Of a DNA stretch of 64,000 bases, positions 1 to 25,882 are shown piece by piece. Source of the stretch: Pagrus major (lineage: Eukaryota > Chordata > Actinopteri > Spariformes > Sparidae); the NCBI RefSeq assembly GCF_040436345.1, contig NC_133218.1, positions 4,147,484 to 4,211,483 of the forward strand, written 5' to 3'. Position 1 is the stretch's first letter, and each line of letters begins with the position of its first letter. The notes under the pieces are model-generated. The model worked only from the letters and a program-made list of their open reading frames with translations. It ran no database searches and was not told the DNA's origin. A program made the position numbers and the translations under genes.

Positions 1-3000
1 AAGACAAATGTAAACCTCACGGTGGCACTAGAGGAAAGTCAGAGGATCTCCAAATTTGTTTGTCAAGATATTTCAGTCAGGACTGAAGTGTTGGACTGAC
101 CAACAAACAAACCGGCATCACACAACTAGCATGGCTAAGCAGGATTATTCATACGCTTTTGAAAAGCACTCGATATTTGAGTGTGCTGTTGATAGACAAT
201 ATTCTCCACATGTCATTGCACAATGGAAATGAAAATGCTGCATAAAGCTGGGAAAGTGGATGTTGGTGAAATGGCTCTAATAACACCTCAGAAAACACAC
301 AAATTACAACATGTTATACTATCCGCTTCAGGTTTAATTGGCAGGGGCATTATAAAGGTGAAGTGTGATTGACAGTGCATGTATTGAATCATTTCCTAGC
401 TAGATGAATCATAAGTATGTGCATTTTTTTGTATAATAACTGAAGAAAAAAACAGTTAACCATAAAGATTAGTACATACTGTACATAATTACTGTAGTAT
501 GTCCAGTGGTATTAAACTGGGCCACAGCTCGTGGAGAGACCGTCCTGAGTTCAGAAGAAACTGGACACTAATGATGTGTAACTGAGGTAACTGAAGAGAA
601 AAAAGACGGAGGATGGGAGGACGACGAATGTGTGGAGGACTCGTACTGAGCTTGATACTCGAGACCTTATTATTATCTGGGGACCGATTTAAAAGAGCCA
701 GACAAGGGGCAGACACTGGATGAGGAGCTGATGACAGAATTACAGTAGTTTTATGTAAGGTACAAGTTAAAAGCCGAGGTTACGGAACTGCAAAGTAGGA
801 AAATGGGGGGTGAAGGTTAACAGCACAGCTTATCTAAAATCCAGACAGGCTGAAGAATCCTCAAATATCAAAACAGCACACGTTACTGGACTTTAAATAA
901 GAAAGACGAGGCAGACAAAGGATATAAAAGATTTCTTCTTCCTTGTCCAAGTAAGGCCTCCGTCAGCTCTGTGCTGCAGTGAAACAAACTAAAAATACAG
1001 CCTGCCATCTGTGAACATCTTGGCAAACAAGTCAGTCAACAATTGAGAGAAACAGCTGCAGCTAACAAAAAAGAAAGCATGAGCCAAAACATTATAAAAG
1101 TTATATAAAAGAAAAAGACCCTCTGGGTGGGAATTCAACTATAGAAAATAAAGTAAAATCAACACTCTTATTTCACAAGTGCAGCTTACCACCACTATAA
1201 AGATACTGTATTTATTAAGGCCCTTCAATACAAGTTACATCCTCAACGGTAAACAAAATCTAAATTAAAAAAAAACCCAACCATGAATAAATAGCACAAC
1301 TTACCATTCCCTGGAGCCAGACAACTTTAAATGAAACTTCCACGAGGCACTGAGAAGCTTCCACAGGCGATTTGAATTGTAGAAAGATGAGAAATGGAAA
1401 ACCAATCTTCCACAGCTGCACTGAAAAATAACTGCAGCAGGAGCAGTAATTTACAGGCCATCAGCTGGCCTGTAAAACGTACGACCACAGGCAATCCAGG
1501 CATGCACAGTTTAACGAGGGCCTAATGAAAAAACTACAGTCTCTCGGCGATAATAGCAGCACATGTAGATGTTTTTCTCTATCATAAAGGCATAAAAACT
1601 AAAGAACGGCAACACACTGACTGATCAATGACCACTGCTGTCAATCTTCATGCATGTAGACAACATGTAGCAGGGGCGGGAAGAAATCATCAGTATCTGT
1701 CTCCAAAAAAACAGCTTGAAGATAGTTGTTGTCTCCATCAAGGATTAAAAGCTTGAGACAATATTTGTAGTTTTATACAGCATGAGATTATTTGTGTTTC
1801 ATATGTGCAGTGATATGGTTGGCATTTGTAGTTCCAGCCCAGTAACAGGGTAAAATGCTGGAAGTTAAGTTTTCTAATGTTGCTGACATTCCTTGAAAAC
1901 GTGTTTATGAGCTGACTGTCATACTGGGGATGGAGGGGATGTTGGTGGAGTTACAGGCAAGAAGGCAGTCCAGCAAGTGACAACAATTTGAGACTGTTTC
2001 AAAATTTGTAGGCGTGACACAACTGGATATTATTAAGGAGTCCTCAGGACAGTTTCCAGCTTCTGTGGCAACCAAAACAGGAATTTTAAGCCAAAACATG
2101 ATCTTTTTTGCTAACTACAGCATAATCACAGAATTGTTATACCATAAAATAGAAAATTGAACAACATTTATTCTGGCTATTGGTGAGGTTTGGCTGGAAG
2201 AAAATAGTTCCTACATGAGACGGCTCACAACAAGGTCTGTTGCTGTTATTTTGAGGTCATGATTTCAGGAAAGAAACATTGCTGATGAGTATTTCATATG
2301 TCCTTTTTGCTGCTGTGAGCACCACAACCCGAGTTCCATCTAGTCCCATTATATTCAAGAGAAGCTACAGTACTACAGTCAATAAAAGTTGCATGACACA
2401 GCTGTAATGGAGAGAGCTGACCTGTACTATGAAGCTGCCTTTAAGCTCTGAAGCATTAAGCTCTTGTTTGCCAAATGTTATCTGCGCATAGTAAAGCAAA
2501 CTCTGTCAGTGGGAAATCTTCACAGGTCAATGAGTTGTACTTGTATACTTGTTATATGACAGTGATGTTATCTCATCTCATCACTTGTTGTAGAATTGTT
2601 CAGTGCAGCCTTGACTGTACAGAGACACATCAGAACAGACTCATCCATGATTCTCATCCATAAGAAATATACTGTATGTGCTTGTACAGCAGGAGGAAAA
2701 CTGCTCCTCCCATTTTCCAACCAATTATATAACTGTATTTCACTACAGTGTACAAAACTGGACAAATCTCCTGTTTCCACAAAACTGTGTAACATCGTGG
2801 TATGTTGAGGAAACTAATGCTGTGGGGAAAAACATAATGTTAAATGCAGTCCAGGCGACTAATCAGCAGGTTCCATCAGTTCAGTCAGAGCATGTAAAAG
2901 GATTAAATGCGAGATATTCACACTAGGAGTATGCTCAACATTGCTCACACTAATAAATCCACTTTTGAAGGAAAAAACAGCACCATTGATATTTTATAAC

Positions 3001-3378
3001 CAAGGTTTTTAGCCTTTTTATTCAAGGAATCTCGGTTAATACATGTTGACACATTCATGGGCAAATAAGTCATTAGCAAAAATAAAAACATAATCAGAAC
3101 CAAATTATTTTGAAGGCAAAACTTAATATCTAAACAGCTACTGAGGATGTACAAGATGAGGCAGAATAGTTTGGAGAAGGTCAAATCAACACCTCTGTTC
3201 TCCAGAATGTACTCTCTAATATTAAAACCCTTTTTCATTGATTGATGACGACTTCAGTGGCAATGACTTAAGACCCTGATGATACTGTTGCACTTTTTAT
3301 GGACAGTTATGATCAAATTGGAAACAACAAGAAACAGATATCAGCTTTTTATTCCACGCATTCGTCTTCTTTTCCAAA
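1..3378. other. non-coding, no gene identified
   Basis: Only short random reading frames on both strands and no splice-flanked segment that I recognise. The one notable part is 2195-2365, which resembles one arm of the foldback element at 54508-55216 (shared text around GAAAATAGTTCCTACA and GTGAGCACCA). A short match to the adjoining part of that element family may lie at 1808-1832, so the copy may itself be interrupted. Confidence 0.5.
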
Positions 3379-3386
3379 ACCTGGGG

Positions 3387-4416
3387 TAGGGCTGCTCGAT
3401 TATGGAAAAAATCATAATCACGATTATTTTGGTCAATATTGAAATCACGATTATTTAAACGATTATTTTTGAGTTTGGAAACATGATGCATTTATTCAGC
3501 ATTTCTCTCAAAAAAATACACGCAATGTTCAAATCGAAAATAATGTACAAATATGTATCCAACTGTTCTGCAATTTCTATGAAACATTTAATGAATAAAA
3601 TAAATATACTTAGAAAATCAAATAAGACAAACGATTGGGTGCATATCTTTAGCTATAAAGTATCCAATGGCAGCTGTTATTTTCTTGTGCCTGTCCGAAT
3701 TTGACGGTTAAGGAATCGCATTATACAGTGTGTCTGAGATTGGTGTCTGACGCGCAGTATTGGTGAACATAACCAGTGTGAACGGATAAGCCGGCGGCGC
3801 GGAGCGGGGGCGTGTCGATCTGATGGTGTTCACTGTCTGATAACTGAACAGGTCCTTCACTCAACAAAATAGAGAAATGTCCCACAAAGCAACGTTACAG
3901 GACCAAACAACAGTATCGTAGTAACTGGTCGTGTCTTTGGCAACTTATATGACGAAAAAAATACCGCAGTTATACGTGAAGTGTCTGTCCGACCGACTCT
4001 TCGTCACATTTCTGCCCGAAAAACAGCGTCTGTCCCCGGCAAAAAACTTAAACTCACCAAGTGTTTGTCGCGGTGATTCAGCCCTCCCGACCGAGACTTG
4101 GTGAACTTTCCCCCAGAAAACAGCATCCCTCCCCGCGAGTGACAGAGTCAGACAGCGTCCTGTTTACTGGTGGCGATTATGTAATTATGTAATTTCGAGA
4201 AAAACGTAACTTGCGTGAGTGCCAGTCAGCAGGGCCGCGTTGAATGCTTTTGGGAGGGACTGAATTGCGCATGCGCATCTCTTTCAGAAAATCTCTAGGC
4301 TTACTGTACAACGAAAAATGCCAAATAAATCGTTTCAATTCGATTATATTAGTTTGGAGATCGTTTGACCCAAAAATCGAAATCACGATCAAAATTCGAT
4401 TAATTGCACAGCCCTA
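3387..4416. mobile_element. non-autonomous hAT-type DNA transposon, complete ends
   Basis: A 1,030-bp element bounded by inverted ends TAGGGCTG and CAGCCCTA. It is flanked by a perfect 8-bp direct repeat ACCTGGGG at 3379-3386 and 4417-4424. An 8-bp duplication with TAGGG-type ends is the hallmark of the hAT superfamily. Subterminal regions repeat CGATTA/ATCACGAT motifs on both sides. The centre (about 3720-4190) is more GC-rich. No reading frame looks like a hAT transposase, so it would need a transposase supplied elsewhere. Confidence 0.85.
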
Positions 4417-4424
4417 ACCTGGGG

Positions 4425-5859
4425 CCTACATTACCCAAAATGCAACATAGCCACTGAGTGACATCACTGGTGGCAATTTATCAGATTACATGCAGCTTCC
4501 TCTGGAGCCACAAAAGGTTTTATACTACTTTTTAAAAACATATGCGGCAGTACTCCGCAAGACCTGAAAACACATTTAAATGTGTAAAATTGGTAGACTT
4601 AACCTTTAAGTTTTCCTGACAGTCAATGTTATGTGCAATCTGCAATGCTCTTGAAGTTTACCATGTAAGTCTTATTTTTTTTCACACATTTAATCAGATT
4701 TTAAAGTGGTTCTTGACTAATTGTTTGCTTTATTTATCCACTATGCAGGTATCTGTTCCACCGGACTTCTGTGGTATCTTTATATTAAACTTGCAATATG
4801 TAAATAGCAATTGTCACAAAATTAAAGCAGTTTTACATCGACTATTATTTTAAATAGTTACTTAGTCAAGCTTCTGCAAGTTTTGTTATCTCAGGATTTC
4901 AAACAAAACTGCCGAAATTAAAAAATAATTGTATTTTTGTTTTCTGTAATGAAACTGGCTTTCTTTTGTAAATTTGAATGCAATGCAAACGCATTCATTT
5001 AGAATGAAAAAATTCTCTGAGTTTGTTGTTGTATTCAAGACTTCTCCCCAAATCCCCAAAGTCCCCCCCCGTCTCAGAGTTAATGATCTCAACAGTGAAC
5101 AGGGAGATGATCTGGGGATCTGGAGGCTCTATTGGTGATTCTATCAAGTAAATACTGAAACACTTTTTTAAATGCAGATAGAATTTTGAGCACAATTTCA
5201 TCTTTCTTTGTTTTTTAAGAAGCTTGTTAGTCTCTAAACTACTAAACCAAACACTGGTAGTTTAATATATAAATGCCACCAAATATTAAATACACAGGAA
5301 GAAAAACCTATTCCTATGTGTCTAGACTTTGTCAGGGGGGCGTACTTCATAAATATTTTTGGTTAATATGTACAAATTGCCTCATCCATATTGTAATTCA
5401 TACACATACATAATTCAGTTTGTATGTGACCTTCGCTATATAATTTATGAGGTCCTATCTTAAACCACAACAGTCTGTTTCTTCCTCATACGTTTTTCCT
5501 CCCCACAGCCATTTGTGGTTAGTGTTCATGTTCACTGTGACTAAAAGAAGAAGTTGGTGAGTACCTCAGTCAAGTCCTCATACAAGAGAAACCACACAAA
5601 AACAACATCAGGACATCATTATAATACATTTCAGAAAGATTTAAGCGTTCATTTACTATGTTGACAGTTTCAACATTAGTGTGAAGGATGGAAATGTATT
5701 AATGTGTCAGTTGTTGTTGGATGGCCTTTAAAAGCTCTTAAACACTACTGTCCCCTGTTGGTGAACTGAATGACCTTAACATGAGGAAACACTATAAAAC
5801 AACACACACACATTGGACTTCATAAAAGAGGCGAGACAGCCATTTTCATTAAAGTCTCT
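4425..5859. other. non-coding, one exon-like segment
   Basis: No gene recognised. A plus-strand segment at 5509-5556 has a strong pyrimidine tract plus CCCCACAG acceptor before it and a GTGAGTAC donor after it, and one frame through it is open. It is described under findings and is not called as a gene. Confidence 0.4.
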
Positions 5860-6576
5860 CTTTTAATATTAAATACATTACTCTCTATAAACATTACATT
5901 TATCCACATATAAAAGCATATATCACTATGTACACTCAACCCTCATAAAGAGCCCTATCATACAAACAAGCAACATCCTGTTACTATTCAAAAACTACCC
6001 TTCCTGTATTTTAGCAGTGATTGTCGCAGCAGTTCCTTCACATTTATTGAGCTGCAGGGACCCCCAACAGCAAAGGATTGACACCTTCACTAGAAATGTC
6101 AATACAAGGAAAATTCATCATTTAACCTTATTGCTAAGCTCCTCCAAATATCAACACTTGCAACTGCACAAATGCCAATATTACCATTTTGTGGACCAGA
6201 GATTCTTAAACTGGAACATCCATTGGAACTGGTTTTGGCATTTCCACCAAACCTGACACATCTACACAGACTGACAAGAAACACTTGATTATCTCAGAAT
6301 TTTGGTTTAAAAAGTGAGAAGTGTTGTACTGACATTCAATATTCCTGAAATGAATGGCATGAAGAAAGTGCCCTTTTTGAGTGTAAAGTGAACTGTGTCG
6401 CACATGAAATGCGTGTGTGCCAGTTACCTAAATCAGAAGCTGATAACTCAAGGCTTTGTGTCTAACTACAACGAGCTAGAAAACCTAAAACAGCTTTTGT
6501 TGCTGTTTAAGAACCTTGATTTAGCTCCATAACATGAGTGTGATCTTGTGACAAAGTTTGTAGCCACTGTGCTTAT
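5860..6576 (-). other. bbs4: probable bbs4 3' UTR
   Basis: Sequence downstream of the bbs4 stop on the minus strand. An AATAAA hexamer (plus-strand TTTATT) lies at 6043-6048, and an AT-rich cluster with ATTAAA-type sequence follows near 5862-5870. Either could set the mRNA end. No coding potential was seen here. Confidence 0.35.
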
Positions 6577-21575
<14,999 letters not shown>

Positions 21576-21600
21576 CTTGGGATGATCAACACTAGAAGCT

Positions 21601-21614
21601 GTTGTCATGGATAC
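21601..21614. promoter_or_regulatory. X-box-like RFX binding site in the bbs4 promoter
   Basis: The 14-mer GTTGTCATGGATAC sits 25 bp beyond the bbs4 start codon on its upstream side. It is a near-palindrome that fits the RFX X-box pattern (two GTTGCC-like half sites around an AT) at 13 of 14 positions as written. X-boxes close to the start are a known mark of ciliary and BBS genes. Binding itself is inference. Confidence 0.55.
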
Positions 21615-21789
21615 ATCAGTGGAATGCGGAGGTGCAGCTGCTGGTTGGATTTCTGAATGTAGCTCAGTGTGCACAGACCTCCACAACTTACACCAGTGAC
21701 ATGGTCATATTTAGGCTGAGCACAAATAAATAAAAGCACAAATAAGCAAAACAAAAAAAAACCTACTACAAGGAAACATTCAGAAATGA

Positions 21790-22665
21790 GAAGTGAGCGG
21801 GAGGGGGGTTATTATTTAAGTCGGAAATTTAACTTAAAAAAAAAATGACCAGGGACAGTTTTTGTATATCAATCTGTGGCGTGAAACTATGGAACAGTTT
21901 TAATGTAGAGCTAAAGCAAAGGCCAAACATAAAGCTGTTTAATATAAGGTATAAAGACATGATTGTCACGAGGCACAGGGATGAAGAGGGGGTTTGACAA
22001 TCACCAGGTGTTTACAGGGGTTACCGTTTATTTATTTATTTGGCTACTTAATATTTATTCTTATTTTTTTCTTCTTATATTTATTCTATTCTATGTGTAT
22101 AAAAATAAGGTATAATCATATCGTATGTAATTCATTGTATTTCATATACATAATAAGAGATTGTATATTTTATATATATGTACTATATATTATATATAAT
22201 AATTTACTCATACACAAAGATAACTGGTCAGAATGACTAAGATAAATGTGATTGACAAAATATGTAAATAATGAGTGCACATCTTTAGATAAGGATAGCA
22301 TATCAGTATTGAATTTATATTTTTGCATGACAAAGATATAACATAATCAATATTATATTTAGACATGGTTAGGAAAATTAATTTGAGTATAGGTTTAGAC
22401 CATTAAGACCAGCTGGTTAATTATCATTCAATGACTTACGGAGAAAGAGGTGAGAAGTTTATACTTCTTCTCACTACTTTGCAAATATGTAAACAAAATC
22501 ATCAAGTGTTTATTAGTTTCTTTTGGTGTATGCTTTTCATTATAGTGTTATTGTAAATATTTTTTTCTGTCTGTCCACTTTGCTTTTTATTAATTTTTTG
22601 TCATTTGTTTTTGAAGGACTATTCTTGTCTGTCATATTCGAAATAAACGTTTCAATCAGTCATAA
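21790..22665 (+). mobile_element. 3' end of a LINE retrotransposon
   Basis: From about 21859 one frame reads FCISICGVKLWNSFNVELK and runs on to a TGA near 22000. This matches the C-terminal end of reverse-transcriptase polyproteins of fish LINEs. About 650 bp of AT-rich 3' UTR follows, ending in GAAATAAACGTTTCAATCAG. The copy is 5'-truncated and dead. It lies between the 5' end of bbs4 and the 3' end of scamp2. Confidence 0.7.
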
Positions 22666-23390
22666 TACAAAAATAAAATTACCTGTACATTAGGCTATAT
22701 CCATGGGTCAGTTATTTGCATGTAGGGCCTTCCTAAGTAAAAAGTCTTTAGGTTTTTATCTTTAGGATCCTATATATGTGTTATAATAATAATAACTTTA
22801 TTTATATAGCAAAAAACTATACTAGTTTTAAAACACACAATAACAAAGTGTTTCACATAAACAGTAAAGTGCACAAGTCAAAACCCAGTATACATGGCCA
22901 GTATTAGTTCTAAACGTATTCCTATTGCGTATATGCCATTGTGTTTCATATACACGATTAATCAAAAGTATTATTAAAATTGAAATATAGCGAAGTGAAG
23001 TATTGATCATCAACACTTGATCGGTGTGCCATGGGCAGTTGGTCTTGAAAGACAAAGATATTCTGAGACAACAGCCAACATTAGGATGTTTGCTGTTCGT
23101 TGAGAATGTTTGATTGGTGTGCCACAGGCTTTACGTGACTTCATATTGATGATGAGAGTCTGGACTGATTATGTCCTGTAACTCTAATGAAAACTTTAAC
23201 TTATGATCACTGCTAAGAACCTTCTAACAACAGAGAAAAACTATATAACCGACCCACAGAGAACATAACCTTATTAACATGCTACACCTTTACACAGATA
23301 CGTCATGGACCTACATCTGCATGTATTTTACATAATGTAGCTAAAAAATTTGGTTTGTAAAACATGACCCAAATTTTCAAAGGAGAAAAT
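22666..23390. other. intergenic, bbs4-scamp2
   Basis: No gene. At 22785-22870 there is a tail-like sequence (TAATAATAACTTTATTTATA, followed by an A-rich stretch and AAAGTGTTTCACATAA) that resembles 47275-47350. Such tails are common 3' ends of dispersed fish elements. Confidence 0.45.
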
Positions 23391-23398
23391 AAAGACAG

Positions 23399-23404
23399 TT
23401 TATT
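23399..23404 (-). promoter_or_regulatory. scamp2: candidate scamp2 poly(A) signal
   Basis: On the minus strand this reads AATAAA, followed within 25 bases by a T-rich stretch (CTGTCTTTATTTTC). It is the first good AATAAA I found downstream of the scamp2 stop, implying a 3' UTR of about 2.5 kb. A closer, non-canonical site cannot be excluded. Confidence 0.35.
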
Positions 23405-23696
23405 CAAGGTTAAGACTGAGAACCGATTCTACCAAATCCCCCTCAATTATACCTTTTAAATAAGTCACAAATATGTACAACACCTTAACAGACATTCTGA
23501 TCAACAAAAAGAAACTTCACCATAAAACTTATTTCTGTGTAAAGACAAACATAATCAGACAAACACTAATAACCAACAGCCTTGTGTTCCAATCCCCACA
23601 CAAAAAATGGTAGGTAACATCTACTTAAAGGCACTGAGGCTACTCCTGAACAAAGTGATTCAGTATTACAGTAATAAAAGACTAGAATTATACAGA

Positions 23697-23741
23697 ATAT
23701 ATATATATATTTATATATAAAATGTTATATAATATATATAC
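23697..23741. repeat. TA-rich microsatellite
   Basis: Runs of ATATATAT broken by short TTATA units, in the presumed scamp2 3' UTR. Confidence 0.8.
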
Positions 23742-24588
23742 TAATATTAACAAGTAAAAACACGAGAATGCTAATGCCTAACATTAAGTAGCTGCAGCTA
23801 GAAAATACCAACCATCTGTGACTATTGAGTAACACGTGACTTGTGTCTACATGGTACAAAGTCAACAGAACGAATAATCAACAGATAAATATTGTTCTTT
23901 CTGCTCATGAAGCACTGTTTTTTTAGTAAATACCTCTAAATTCTATACTATGTCAGTAACTTTACATCAATAAACCTGCACCATGTCTTTCACTTTTAAT
24001 CACAACAAGGCTCCATAAAATGAAAACACAAGTGTATTCTTAACATGAATTAATTAACATGTGCCATCCCAGTTAAACCTCATCTCCATCTGCTCTTTAA
24101 AAGAGCTTTTTGTCTCACTTCATCTAAATCAGTTAGCCGACTAAAACAGTAGAAATAAAAAGAACCTTCATCCCGACACCTTCATTAATCATCAGTTTAT
24201 CCTACACATGGTTATACACATGAAAACTTTAAATTTAGCGAGCAAAGTTAAAACAGCAACTGTGTTCATCAGTAGTGTAACATAAACAGGATGCATCTCA
24301 TTTACAGGGCAACCAGTGTGATTACCTGAAGTAAGTAGAACTTATAAAGTGTACCGTATGTAAAAATGTTCATAAGGCGAGAGAAAGAAAGTCTGGTTAC
24401 CCTGTAAACTTCTAGATGCTGCTGTAATGACAAAAATATGTATACATACATTATGTGGATCCATCCATCATTAGCTGATGGTAAAAACATTCTCACGTCA
24501 AGTACTGCATGCTTTTTATATAACCCAACTCTTCGCAGTGTTTTGTGGCTCCTGTATGTTATTTCTAGAACTGTATTGATATCTGCAC

Positions 24589-25417
24589 TTAAATAGGAAT
24601 TATGGTATTTTTAAACCTAGGCCTTATATTTACATTTTTTGGTGTGTTAATGGTTCATACTTACCAAAGATTTTGGAATCGGCCCAGCAGATTGCCTCAG
24701 CTGACACGTCTGCAATGGCTGAAACACAATCCCTAGGTGCAACTGTGACCATCAGAGTTGCATCCACTGGAGGTTGCCACTCACAGGCTGAGATGATTCC
24801 TACAGAGTTAGACCTGTTATTTAATTAATAAGATAATTTTTGTAACCACAGACAGAAGTCTCACTCAAGGAAAAGTGTCGCTCTGAAATCTTGCATAAGA
24901 AGTTGCTGCAGGAAGACGACAGCGGAAACATGAGTCAGAGCTGGAGAGAGGAGTTTGGAGTTTACCTAGAAGAATTGCCAGTGAGAATTTGTATCCAAAG
25001 TCATGGCCGACTGAAGTGATTTTGACAATCCAGACGAGGAACTGTAACAACTCATCTTGTGAAATTTCAGAGCAAGACTTCTCCTTGAGCGAGACTTGGT
25101 GCAACCTTTTTGGTTACAAAAAAGAACCTTATTATTTAACAAAAAGGTCTATCTCCGTAGTAATCATTTCTGTAATGTTCTCAGACACTTAACTTAAAAC
25201 ATCATCCTGTCAGTGGCAAAAACAAGCATCATTTTAGTGGACGCATTTTGGCAGTTGCAGTTGCCCTCAAGGATTATATTACAGCCATTGCAGCAGTGTC
25301 GCGGCCGCCAGCTGATGCAATCTGCTGGACTGATTCCAAAACTGTTGGTAAATCATTTACGCACCAAAACATGAAAATGAAGGGCACAGGTTTAAAAATA
25401 CCAGAATTTCCCTTTAA
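24589..25417. mobile_element. foldback (long inverted repeat) MITE
   Basis: About 829 bp with long, imperfect terminal inverted repeats of about 200 bp. The left end TTAAATAGGAATTATGGTAT mirrors the right end (the reverse complement of 25398-25417 begins TTAAAGGGAAATTCTGGTAT). Farther in, TTTTGGAATCGGCCCAGCAG at 24670-24689 mirrors CTGCTGGACTGATTCCAAAA at 25322-25341. No transposase is present. It sits in the presumed scamp2 3' UTR. Confidence 0.7.
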
Positions 25418-25882
25418 ACAATGAAATCAATGTATCTTTTCACTAAACCCAGGCCTTGTTCAGTGGTGCACTGCAGATACTGTGGTGAGGCGTTACCAAT
25501 TAACTTTTGTCACACTTGTTTTGTCTCCTTTTCTACCTTGTTTAGGGCAACTTCATTTTATGATGTCCTACATTTCCCAGAATAACTTCTATTAGCATGA
25601 ATTTTGAACATGCTGTATACTGACAAGGATTAAATAACAGCAAAGAAATGTGCAAGTCATTACATGCTTGCCGTCTGTATCATACCAAAGTCTCTGTAAC
25701 TGGAGAATGAGGACTAAGCTGAAGAATTTCCCTCATCATAAGTAACTTGTTTTCTGGCCCTTTTCATTAAATAATCAAACCCCCATCCCCTAAACCCAGA
25801 AGAAGAATGTAGGGACATGGCTAGTCTAGTATGTTGGTCAGAGAAGAGACTAGCCTGAGGCACTTTGGATGTGGGAAACAGT

